DNA of 64,000 nucleotides from Actomonas sp051209155 (lineage in GTDB: Bacteria > Verrucomicrobiota > Verrucomicrobiia > Opitutales > Opitutaceae), in assembly GCA_051209155.1 (NCBI GenBank), contig JBPJGB010000003.1. One strand, given 5' to 3'. Below are positions 32,791-41,018 of the stretch, one piece after another (positions within the stretch are counted from its first letter, which is position 1; the number at the start of each line of letters is the position of its first letter). The notes under the pieces were generated by a model, which was not told where the DNA came from, ran no database searches, and worked only from the letters and a program-made list of their open reading frames with translations. Made by a program: the position numbers and the translations under genes.

Positions 32791-35284
32791 ACGGCGACCG
32801 CGGCTCGACCCGATCCAGCCGCAGCACCGCATCATCCCGATCGGCCGGACCGTCGAAAAGGAATCCAATCCAGCCTCCCGTTTCGGCCGCCCACGCCCGC
32901 ACCGCCAAACGCCCGCTGGCTTCATCAACGCCGTTCTGGAGCTGCATCTCCAAACGCGCCCCCTTACTGTAAACCACCCGCACCGTAGGCAGCATGGTCC
33001 GACCCGCCACGTGCATCGCCTCAACGGCCCCCGCCACGGCATTCACCGTCGGACTAATCTTGATCCACACTTCGCCACCGGGGGCGACAACCAGATTGTC
33101 GCCCACCAGCCGGGCTCCGCGAAGCACCACGGACTCCTGCCGCGGATCAACCCCCGGCATCAACCCCGCCGTCCAGGCGGGAGCGGCGGCGATGTCATCC
33201 GGCGCACCAGCCCGCAGGCGGGGCGGCGAGTCAGTCCCGGCGCGCGCCGCGTGAGGCACGTTCCAGGATCGCCAACCCGCCTGCACCCGATGGCTCGACG
33301 CCTCGTCCACGGCCACCTCCAAGCGCAGTCGCATGCGGGCGTGGTTCAGCGCAAATGGCACCGATTGGCGGGTTTCGCCCGGAGCCAATTCCACCTCGGT
33401 CGTCCACAACACCTGGTCATCGTGAGCTGAGTCGATAGCCGAAAACCGCGCCCGCACCGACTCCGTTGCGCCCCCCTTCAAGCGCTTCAACACCGCCTCG
33501 GCCCGAAACTGCATGATCGGATTTTCGAGCACCATCGTTCCCGTGCCGGAAAAGACGCCGGGAAAATCCCGCCCGTCCTCGTCGGCCAAGACCACCCAGT
33601 TGGGTCCCTGCGTGGTCCATGCCCCGGGTCGCACGTTGCCGCCGTAGCGATTGAGCCCATCAATCTCATCGCCTTCCGGCGGCAAGCCTCCGTCCAAAGT
33701 CACTTGGTTGAGTTGGTAGATGCGCAGCGGCCCGAGTTCGAACCGCACGGCGGACTCCGCCAGCACCTCGTCCAAAGGTGCCGGCCAATCGTCCCAGGCC
33801 GTCATCGCCAGCGCCCGGCCAAAGCGCGAGGGAAAGGCCAAATCCTCCGCCAGTCGGGCCCGTTCGCCTTCACCGTAAACCGCCGGCTCCATCCACAGCG
33901 GCAAGCCGCCCGCCTCGCTCATCGGCCAGACCCGCTCCAGCCAAGCGACGCCGCGCGCGTAAAATTGTTTGGTCGAGACGCCTCGCGCACGCTCCCGCTC
34001 CACGATCCCGGCGAGGTCCACAAAGGCGTCCGCATACGGCGGCGGAACCAGGGTCCCTTGCAGGTAGTGAAATGCCGGCGCCCGGCCCACCACATCCACA
34101 TACTCCGAACGCGGTCCCGGCATATGACCAAACTGCGACCGCTGTCCGATCCACGCCGAGTGCCAGGCCGCAACCGCAATCACCATCGCCGGCGCACCGA
34201 CCAAAGCGGTGCTGCACGCTCCTTGGCGAGGCAGCTCGAAGCCCAACCACAGCGCGGTGACCAAGACCGCCGACGCCGCCAGAGTCAGGTAAACAATCTC
34301 ATGGTTTGTGACCAACAAACCCAGCGCCGCCAACGCCCCCACGACCGCAGCCCCGACCAGAAAGATCCGATCCGTCACTCCGCGTCCCCGCCAGCCGGCG
34401 ACTGCCACCAGCCCGGACCAGACCACGACCCACAAACCGGTGAACGGAATCCAGACCGACCCGTAATAATCAAGCGGAGGCTCTAGATAGATCCGCCAAT
34501 CGAGCAAATTGGACAGATACCCACCCCGAGCGCCGGCCGGGACTTCCACCACCGCGTGCCACCACTGGCCCAACGAAGCCCCGCTCCATGCCAGTTCCAA
34601 ACCGATCGAGCCCACGGTTCCGGCCACCAACCACCCGCACAGCGTGACCGACACCCGCCCCCAGCCCGCCCGTTGCAGGCAACCCGCGCGCAACGCCCAG
34701 GCCGCCGCCACCGCCAGAGCGATCGCATGAAAGTTCAACTTGTTCGCCCCGCCGATGATCAGTCCGAGCAGCAGCACGAGGTTCCAACCCCAGTGTTTCC
34801 GATCCAGCACCGGCGCCAACGCCCCGGACCACGCCACCATCGCCAGCGTCCCGACGCCGATCGCGTTATACCAAACAATGGTGTGCTGCGTCGCCGCTCC
34901 GATCACGATCGCCGCGCCCAGCGCCAACACATGCCGCCAGGCCAGACGGCCGGAGGCCCCCAGCATCCCGACCACTCCCAGCAACAGCGCCGCAATGAAG
35001 ACGCCGTTGCCCGCCGTCATCGCCTGAAAGGTCCCGCCAAACATCCGTTCCGCCTGCGCATTCACCCACAGCGACACCGACTGAATCGCCGTGCCGAAAT
35101 CCACATAGGGCCGCTGCCCCGCCTCCATGCGTGCCGCCGCCGCGATCACCAGGCCGTAGTCCTCGAAGTCACGCAGGTAGGCCCGATTTTTCAACCACGG
35201 CGCCAATGCCGCCCCTAGCACCAGCACCGACGCGAGCGCTCCCCCCAACCACGATTTGCGAAAGCGAACTTGATTTCCAGACAT
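32789..35284 (-). CDS. Large polytopic membrane protein with C-terminal extracytoplasmic domain (GT-C-like)
   Basis: An 831-residue membrane protein from ATG 35284; an upstream GTG is less likely. The N-terminal half has about ten to twelve hydrophobic segments (for example WLGGALASVLVLGAALAPWL, VFIAALLLGVVGMLGASGRL, WNLVLLLGLIIGGANKLNFH), and a short loop after the first helix holds DFEDYGLVIAAAARMEAG and GQRPYVDFGT. That plan, a charged first loop followed by many helices, is typical of the GT-C glycosyltransferase fold. The C-terminal 370 residues are soluble and beta-rich (RMRLRLEVAV, VWIKISPTVNAVAG). The specific sugar or lipid substrate is not recognisable. It faces the fba terminator tail to tail. 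Confidence 0.72.
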   Translation of the reverse strand: MSGNQVRFRKSWLGGALASVLVLGAALAPWLKNRAYLRDFEDYGLVIAAAARMEAGQRPYVDFGTAIQSVSLWVNAQAERMFGGTFQAMTAGNGVFIAALLLGVVGMLGASGRLAWRHVLALGAAIVIGAATQHTIVWYNAIGVGTLAMVAWSGALAPVLDRKHWGWNLVLLLGLIIGGANKLNFHAIALAVAAAWALRAGCLQRAGWGRVSVTLCGWLVAGTVGSIGLELAWSGASLGQWWHAVVEVPAGARGGYLSNLLDWRIYLEPPLDYYGSVWIPFTGLWVVVWSGLVAVAGWRGRGVTDRIFLVGAAVVGALAALGLLVTNHEIVYLTLAASAVLVTALWLGFELPRQGACSTALVGAPAMVIAVAAWHSAWIGQRSQFGHMPGPRSEYVDVVGRAPAFHYLQGTLVPPPYADAFVDLAGIVERERARGVSTKQFYARGVAWLERVWPMSEAGGLPLWMEPAVYGEGERARLAEDLAFPSRFGRALAMTAWDDWPAPLDEVLAESAVRFELGPLRIYQLNQVTLDGGLPPEGDEIDGLNRYGGNVRPGAWTTQGPNWVVLADEDGRDFPGVFSGTGTMVLENPIMQFRAEAVLKRLKGGATESVRARFSAIDSAHDDQVLWTTEVELAPGETRQSVPFALNHARMRLRLEVAVDEASSHRVQAGWRSWNVPHAARAGTDSPPRLRAGAPDDIAAAPAWTAGLMPGVDPRQESVVLRGARLVGDNLVVAPGGEVWIKISPTVNAVAGAVEAMHVAGRTMLPTVRVVYSKGARLEMQLQNGVDEASGRLAVRAWAAETGGWIGFLFDGPADRDDAVLRLDRVEPRSP

Positions 35285-35457
35285 CGAAAACGGCGACGGT
35301 GTAGGCACGCGCCAAACGAGGCAAAGCGCGAAAACCTCACCGTTCCCGTCGCCTCAGCGCATGCAACCACCGCGAATTCAGCGCTTCCCCGCTTCTTTGC
35401 TGAACAAAAACCGAGCTTTGCGGTCGCGAAACGGACCTTTCATCCGTCTATTCCCCC

Positions 35458-38076
35458 GTGTTGTTGAGATCCGCAGGCCGACACTCCCCTTTCAACGCCT
35501 ATCCCGCGTGGTGCCATGCCTTTGCCGCCGGAGCGCTGTTGCTGCTGTTCAGCTCGATTCGTGGCCAGGCACAATCGGCGCCGGACCTCGCCGCAACATG
35601 GGACCTGTATCTCTCCGGCGGCTACGAGTCCGCCGTCGATCAGGCGGCCCAGGGTCGCGTGCTCGACGAAGCCAACGAGGACTGGTGGCGCATCGAAGCC
35701 GCGTCACTCTTCACCCTCGGCCGCTACGTCGAGGCCAACGAAACCCTCGACCGCGCCCGCGTCGCCGCGCCGGACAGCCTTTGGCTCATCCTGCTCCAAC
35801 GTGAGGTGCAACCCTACGTGCCTTCGATTGTCAGCGACGCGCCTCTGGACCAGGGCGACCTCGTGCGCGCCATCAACGTCGCCGCCTCGTATCGCGGACC
35901 GCAGGCCATGAACGACTCCAGTTTCCTCGCCGCGGTCGGCGCCGGCGCGATCCAAGCGAGCATCGAACCCAAGTTCGTCCTCGATCGTTTCCTCAAGCCC
36001 GCTCAGGAAAAAACCGCCCCGGCCCGCGAGGCCTTCCTCGTCGCCGGCCGCCTCGCGCTCGACAAGCAGGACCCCGCCCTCGCATCCCGCACCTTTCGCG
36101 CCGGATTGGAGCATTACCCCGACGACGCCGACCTGCTGTCCGGCCTCGCCGAGGCCTTCCAGCCTTCGAACACCCAGGAGTTCATTGCCCTCGCCTACCG
36201 CGCGCTCGGATCAAATCCCCGCCACATTTCCACGCACCTGCTTCTCGCCGGCCACCACATCGATGCCGAGGACTACGACGCCGCCAACGTCCAGATCGAC
36301 CAGGTCCTCGAGATCAACCCGCGCCACCCCGACGCCCTCGCCCTGCGCGCCGCCATTTCCTTCATCAAGGACGAGACCGGTCTTGCGGAAATCCAACGCG
36401 AGCTCGCCCTCTCCACCTGGGCGACCAACCCCCGGGTCGATCACCTCATCGGCGCCAAACTCTCGCGCAAATACCGCTTCGCCGAAGGCGCCGCGGCCCA
36501 ACGCCGCGCCCTTGTCCTCGACCCGACCTACCAGCCCGCCCGCCTCGCACTGGCCCAGGACCTGTTGCGCCTCGGCCGCGAAGACGAAGGTTGGGCGATC
36601 GCCGAACTCGTGCATGAAAACGACGGCTATAACATCGAGGCCTACAACCTGACCTCGCTGCACGACCGCGTGGCGTCGTTCACGACGGTGGAGAGCCCCC
36701 ATTTTCGCGTGCGCATGGCTCCCGAGGAAGCCGCGATCTACGGCGACCGGGCGCTCGCCTTGCTCGAGGAGGCCCGCCGCGACCTCACCGCCCGCTACGG
36801 CATCGAACTCGAACAGGTGACCACCGTCGAAATCTATCCCGACCCCGCCGACTTCAACGTGCGCACCTTCGGCATGCCCGGAGTCGGTGGCGGTTACCTC
36901 GGCGTCTGCTTCGGCCCGGTTTTCACGGTCAACAGTCCTGCCTCCTCCCGCGCCAACTGGGAGGCGGTGCTGTGGCACGAGTTCACGCACGTCATCACCC
37001 TGACCCTCTCCCGCAACCGCATGCCGCGCTGGCTCAGCGAAGGCATCTCTGTTTACGAGGAGCTTCGCCGCAATCCCGGCTGGGGTCAGCGCATGTCGGT
37101 CGATTACCACAACCGCATCGTCAACGAACACATGAAGCCCATCAGCGACATGAGCTCCGCGTTCGTGGAGGCCCGCTCCGGCGATGATACGCTTTTCGCC
37201 TACTACCAGTCCTACCTGGTGGTTGATTTTCTGGTGACCCAATACGGCTTCGAACCCCTGCGGGGCATGCTCGCCGATCTCGCCCACGGCCAACCGATCA
37301 ACGAAGCCATCGCCGCCTGGTTTGAACCGATGGACCGACTCGAGCCGGCCTTCTTCGAATATGCCATCGCCAAGGCCGAGTCCCTCGCGCCCGACTTCGA
37401 CCTGAGCCTGCCCCAGGATCCGACCGATCAGGAGAACGGCGGCATTCTCGCCGGACTCATCGGCCAGCGTCCGTCGCTCGCGCTGCCCTTCGGCGACGAC
37501 AACGTCCCGCAACTGATCCAGTCCCTGCGCTCCGCCGTCGAGGCCGGCGACTGGGAAAAGATCCGCGACGAACTCGCGCCCGTGGCCGCGGCCGGCGTCT
37601 ACCTGCCCGAGCCCTTCAATGTCCACACCCTGCTGGCCCGCGCGTATCGGGAACTTGGTGACACCGCCGCCGAACGCGCCACCCTCGAAACCATCGTGGC
37701 CCAGCAAGCCGAATCGCTCTCGGCCATCACGCGCCTGCTCTCGCTCGCCAGCGACAAGCAGGACTGGGCCGCCATGGCACGCTGGAGCGACGCCTGGATC
37801 GCGGTCAATCCCCTTGCCACCACCCCTTGGCGCGCACGCTACGAAGCCGAGCGCGAACTCGGCGACGATGCCACCGCCATCACCGCCGCCCACACCTTGC
37901 TGCGGCTCGACCCGCCCGATCGCGCCGCGCTTCATTACGGTCTGGCGGAACTTTATCACCGCAACGCCGACCTCCCCGCCGCCCGCCGCCAAGTCCTGCT
38001 CGCCCTCGAGGATGCCCCGCGCTTCCGCGACGCCTACCGCCTCCTCACCCAATTGCCCGCCCCCGCCACACCATGA
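35458..38076 (+). CDS. TPR protein with gluzincin-type peptidase domain
   Basis: An 872-residue exported protein from GTG 35458, with a signal peptide (AGALLLLFSSIRGQAQS, about residues 25-42). The N-terminal half (about 45-410) is a string of TPR-like helical repeats (SLFTLGRYVEANETLDRARV, LAGHHIDAEDYDAANVQIDQ). A zinc peptidase unit follows: WHEFTHVITLTLSRNRMPRW with HExxH at residues 507-511 and the third ligand in LSEGISVYEE, as in the MA-like gluzincins. The C-terminal part returns to TPR repeats. It opens the MoxR/Bat-type operon and overlaps the next gene by four bases. A processing role on envelope proteins is inferred, not seen. Confidence 0.82.
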   Translation: MLLRSAGRHSPFNAYPAWCHAFAAGALLLLFSSIRGQAQSAPDLAATWDLYLSGGYESAVDQAAQGRVLDEANEDWWRIEAASLFTLGRYVEANETLDRARVAAPDSLWLILLQREVQPYVPSIVSDAPLDQGDLVRAINVAASYRGPQAMNDSSFLAAVGAGAIQASIEPKFVLDRFLKPAQEKTAPAREAFLVAGRLALDKQDPALASRTFRAGLEHYPDDADLLSGLAEAFQPSNTQEFIALAYRALGSNPRHISTHLLLAGHHIDAEDYDAANVQIDQVLEINPRHPDALALRAAISFIKDETGLAEIQRELALSTWATNPRVDHLIGAKLSRKYRFAEGAAAQRRALVLDPTYQPARLALAQDLLRLGREDEGWAIAELVHENDGYNIEAYNLTSLHDRVASFTTVESPHFRVRMAPEEAAIYGDRALALLEEARRDLTARYGIELEQVTTVEIYPDPADFNVRTFGMPGVGGGYLGVCFGPVFTVNSPASSRANWEAVLWHEFTHVITLTLSRNRMPRWLSEGISVYEELRRNPGWGQRMSVDYHNRIVNEHMKPISDMSSAFVEARSGDDTLFAYYQSYLVVDFLVTQYGFEPLRGMLADLAHGQPINEAIAAWFEPMDRLEPAFFEYAIAKAESLAPDFDLSLPQDPTDQENGGILAGLIGQRPSLALPFGDDNVPQLIQSLRSAVEAGDWEKIRDELAPVAAAGVYLPEPFNVHTLLARAYRELGDTAAERATLETIVAQQAESLSAITRLLSLASDKQDWAAMARWSDAWIAVNPLATTPWRARYEAERELGDDATAITAAHTLLRLDPPDRAALHYGLAELYHRNADLPAARRQVLLALEDAPRFRDAYRLLTQLPAPATP

Positions 38077-38933
38077 CCGCCCGCTCCCCATGTAGCCGCG
38101 AGCGAAAGCGAGTGGTCCTCTTCACCCTCATCGCCACTCTCATCCTTTCCGCGTCCGCCCTCGCCCAACGCCGCGACCGCGAGCCCCGCCGGGAAAGCCG
38201 CGATGTGCCGGAATGGTCCGTCGATCCCGCCTTCCAGCACGACGTTTTCTCCTTCGCTCGCCTCCGTTACCAAAGTTTTGGCGGCCGCGGCTTCGGCGGC
38301 GGTTGGGGCGGCGGCTGGGGCGGCCGTGGTCGTTGGGCCACCGATGCCCCCGAGGCCGACCTTAACCTCATGTATCGTCTCCAGCAGATGACCGCGCTGA
38401 AGGTCAATCCGGAGGTGACCTACATCGACATCGTGCCGGACCAGCTGCGCAACTATCCCTTCGTTTACATGGTTGAGCCCGGCGACCTCGTCTTCCGAGA
38501 CGAGGAGGTCACCGCCATGCGCGAATACTTGCTGAACGGCGGCTTCCTCATGATGGACGATTTTTGGGGCGACAGCGATTGGTATAACGTGCGCACGGAA
38601 ATGAGCCGCGTCTTTCCTGACCGCGAGCCCGTCGAACTCGAAATCGATCACCCCATCTTTCACATCGTCTTCGACCTCGACGAAAAGCCGCAGATGCCCG
38701 GCATCGATTTTTTCCTCGCCACCGGCGCCTCCGACGAACGCGGCTCCGGCCCCTCCCACTATTGGGCCTATTTCGATGACCGCGGCCGCATGATGGCCAT
38801 CATGTGTCACAACACCGATCTTGGTGACGGCTGGGAACGCGAGGGCGAGGATCCCACCTACTTCCGCCGCTTCGCCGAGAAGATGGCCTACCCGATGGCG
38901 ATCAACATCATCTACTACGCGATGACGCACTGA
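38073..38933 (+). CDS. DUF4159 domain-containing exported protein
   Basis: A 286-residue protein with a signal peptide (basic CSRERKRVV, then LFTLIATLILSASALA) and a DUF4159 domain. The mature N-terminus contains a Gly/Trp-rich tract (FGGGWGGGWGGRGRW). Conserved DUF4159 blocks are NYPFVYMVEPGDLVF, EEVTAMREYLLNGGFLMMDDFW, VFDLDEKPQMPGI and the ending YPMAINIIYYAMTH. The family is found beside MoxR and VWA genes in Verrucomicrobiota, Planctomycetota and others and has a GATase-like fold. The basic n-region of the signal peptide coincides with a REP-like element. It overlaps the upstream gene by four bases. Confidence 0.85.
   Translation: MTARSPCSRERKRVVLFTLIATLILSASALAQRRDREPRRESRDVPEWSVDPAFQHDVFSFARLRYQSFGGRGFGGGWGGGWGGRGRWATDAPEADLNLMYRLQQMTALKVNPEVTYIDIVPDQLRNYPFVYMVEPGDLVFRDEEVTAMREYLLNGGFLMMDDFWGDSDWYNVRTEMSRVFPDREPVELEIDHPIFHIVFDLDEKPQMPGIDFFLATGASDERGSGPSHYWAYFDDRGRMMAIMCHNTDLGDGWEREGEDPTYFRRFAEKMAYPMAINIIYYAMTH
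38092..38115 (+). repeat. REP-like element inside the DUF4159 gene
   Basis: GTAG (38092-38095) is followed by CCGCGAGCGAAAGCGAGTGG. CCGC pairs with GTGG (one G:T), then tandem G:A pairs, two G:C pairs and a GAAA loop. The related unit at 53499 shares 21 of 24 positions. It encodes SRERKR in the signal peptide. Confidence 0.65.
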
Positions 38934-38978
38934 GGCTCAGCTTTCCAAACATCAGACATCTTACATCGAACATCTCAC

Positions 38979-39980
38979 ATGCCCCCTCCCGATATTCCCC
39001 TCTCCGACGAATCCGCCTTTGCCGCCCTGCAGGCGGGCCGTGACCGCGTTCGCGCCGAACTCGCCAAGACCATCGTCGGCCAGGAGGACGTGATCGAACA
39101 ACTCCTCGTCGCCATGCTCGCCGGCGGCCACTGCCTGCTCACCGGCGCGCCCGGGCTGGCCAAAACGCTGCTGGTGAAATCCGTCGCGCAGGCCTTCCAC
39201 CTGAAGTTTCAGCGCATCCAGTTCACCCCCGACCTCATGCCGGCCGACATCACCGGCACCGAGATCCTCACCGAAACGGACAGCGGCCGCCAACTCACCT
39301 TCGTGCCCGGCCCGGTCTTTGCCAACCTGCTCCTCGCCGACGAAATCAATCGCACCCCGCCCAAGACTCAAGCGGCCCTGCTGGAGGCCATGCAGGAACA
39401 CCAGGTCACCGCCGCCGGCGTGCGCCACCAACTCGCTGAACCCTTCTTCGTCCTCGCCACCCAAAATCCGGTGGAGATGGAAGGCACCTATCCCCTGCCC
39501 GAAGCCCAACTCGACCGCTTCCTCTTCAACGTGCTCATCGACTACCTGCCGGAGGAACAGGAAATCGAAGTCGTCAGTCGCACCACCTCGGCCAAACCCG
39601 CGCCGATCGAGCCCATCTTCAGCGCCGAGGAAGCGATCGCCTTTCAATCCCTCGCCCGCGACATCCCCATCGCCAGCGACAACGTCGTCTATGCCGTGCG
39701 TCTCGCCGCCACCACCCGTCCCCACCGCGACGGCGCACCCGACTTCGTGAACAACTGGCTCAACTGGGGCGCCGGCACCCGCGCCGCCCAGGCCCTCGTC
39801 ATCGGCGCCAAGGCCCGCGCGCTCTGGCTCGGCCGCACCCACGCCAGCGCCGAGGACATCCGCGCCCTCGCCGCCCCCGTTTTCCGCCACCGCATCCTGC
39901 TCAACTACCGCGCCGAAGCCGACGGCGTCACCGTGGAGGACGTCATCCAAAAACTCCTCGCCCACGTTCCGAGCCCCTAA
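38979..39980 (+). CDS. MoxR family AAA+ ATPase
   Basis: A 333-residue AAA+ ATPase of the MoxR type. The Walker A motif is GAPGLAKTLLVK (about 53-64), Walker B is LLLADEINRTPPKTQAALLE (about 110-129), and the sensor region FFVLATQNPVEMEGTYPLPEAQLDRF is diagnostic for MoxR. MoxR ATPases act with VWA-domain proteins as chaperone-like maturation or insertion systems for metal enzymes and envelope complexes. Here it is the third gene of the operon, followed at 117 bases by a DUF58 gene. That gap contains a strong inverted repeat. Confidence 0.93.
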   Translation: MPPPDIPLSDESAFAALQAGRDRVRAELAKTIVGQEDVIEQLLVAMLAGGHCLLTGAPGLAKTLLVKSVAQAFHLKFQRIQFTPDLMPADITGTEILTETDSGRQLTFVPGPVFANLLLADEINRTPPKTQAALLEAMQEHQVTAAGVRHQLAEPFFVLATQNPVEMEGTYPLPEAQLDRFLFNVLIDYLPEEQEIEVVSRTTSAKPAPIEPIFSAEEAIAFQSLARDIPIASDNVVYAVRLAATTRPHRDGAPDFVNNWLNWGAGTRAAQALVIGAKARALWLGRTHASAEDIRALAAPVFRHRILLNYRAEADGVTVEDVIQKLLAHVPSP

Positions 39981-40006
39981 GCCCCGTCTTTCTCTTTCCT
40001 CTTTAT

Positions 40007-40063
40007 CTTTCTCTTTCTCCCCGTTGGCCGAAACCCGCCCGCTCCGCGGGGAGAAAGAGAAAG
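40007..40063. repeat. 17-bp perfect homopurine/homopyrimidine inverted repeat inside the operon
   Basis: CTTTCTCTTTCTCCCCG (40007-40023) and CGGGGAGAAAGAGAAAG (40047-40063) pair fully around a 23-base GC-rich loop. It lies between the moxR stop and the start of the DUF58 gene. There is no T-tract, and a CCCGC/GCGGG pairing in the loop gives an alternative hairpin. Confidence 0.8.
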
Positions 40064-40097
40064 AACAAAGAACGCACTCCTCCCTCTTTTCCCACCG

Positions 40098-41018
40098 ATG
40101 CCCACCGCCGCCCTCGACCCCGCCGCCCTGCTCGCGATCCGTGATCTCGAGCTGCGCGCTCGCGCGGTCATGGAGGGCCTTGCGACCGGCCTGCACCGCA
40201 GCCCCTTTTCCGGCTTTTCCTCGGAGTTCACCGAATACCGGCAATACAGTCCGGGCGACGATCTGCGCTACCTCGACTGGAAAGCCTACGCGCGCACCGA
40301 TCGCTTCTACCTCAAAAAATTCGAGGACGAGACCAACCTGCGCTGTCTCCTCGTTCTGGATACGAGTCGCTCCATGACCTTCGGCTCACGCGGCTACAGC
40401 AAGCTCGACTACGCGCGCACGCTCGCCGCGACGCTGGCCTGTTTCCTGCACTCGCAGCGTGACGTGGTCGGACTCGCGCTCTTCGACCAAACTGTCCACC
40501 ACGCCGTGCCCGCCCGTTGGCGCGCCGGGCATCTCGGGCACATTTACGCCGCCCTCACGCGTGACTCGAGCGCGACGACGACCGCGATGGGCCCGGCTCT
40601 GGATGAGGTGCGGCGGCTGTGCCCGAAACGCACCCTCATCCTGCTCATCTCGGATTTCCTCTCCCCCGCGACGGAGTGGAGCCCCCAGCTTTCCCACCTC
40701 GCCGCGGCCGGCCATGACGTGCGCGCCCTGCAGGTGCTCGATCCGGCGGAGCTGACCCTGGAGGGGTTCGGCCATGCCGCCATTTGGCAGGACCTCGAAA
40801 CCGACCAAAACCTCTACGTCGTTCCCGCGCAGGCCCGCGCCACTTATCGCCAGAACTTCGCGGCGCACGCCGCCACCGTGCGCGATGCGCTCCATCGCTG
40901 CGGCGTGCCCCAGCAAACCGTCGACACCGGTGAGCCACTCGACGCCACTCTGCGCACCTTTCTGCGCAATCAACCCGCTGCCGCCTCGCATCGCACCACC
41001 GGAGGGACCCGCGCATGA
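40098..41018 (+). CDS. DUF58 domain-containing protein
   Basis: A 306-residue protein with the DUF58 signature YSPGDDLRYLDWKAYARTDR followed by KKFEDETNLRCLLVLDTSRS. The VWA-like MIDAS motif DTSRS and LILLISDFLSP suggest a VWA domain. DUF58 proteins pair with MoxR in nearly all such operons and often precede BatA-type genes. It ends inside an ATGA overlap with the following gene. No transmembrane segment is apparent, so a cytosolic adaptor role is likely. Confidence 0.9.
   Translation: MPTAALDPAALLAIRDLELRARAVMEGLATGLHRSPFSGFSSEFTEYRQYSPGDDLRYLDWKAYARTDRFYLKKFEDETNLRCLLVLDTSRSMTFGSRGYSKLDYARTLAATLACFLHSQRDVVGLALFDQTVHHAVPARWRAGHLGHIYAALTRDSSATTTAMGPALDEVRRLCPKRTLILLISDFLSPATEWSPQLSHLAAAGHDVRALQVLDPAELTLEGFGHAAIWQDLETDQNLYVVPAQARATYRQNFAAHAATVRDALHRCGVPQQTVDTGEPLDATLRTFLRNQPAAASHRTTGGTRA

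Noticed and set aside
36211..38091. A 626-codon minus-strand frame opposite the TPR/gluzincin gene.
   Set aside because: The plus-strand gene has HExxH, TPR units and a signal peptide and overlaps its neighbour in operon fashion.
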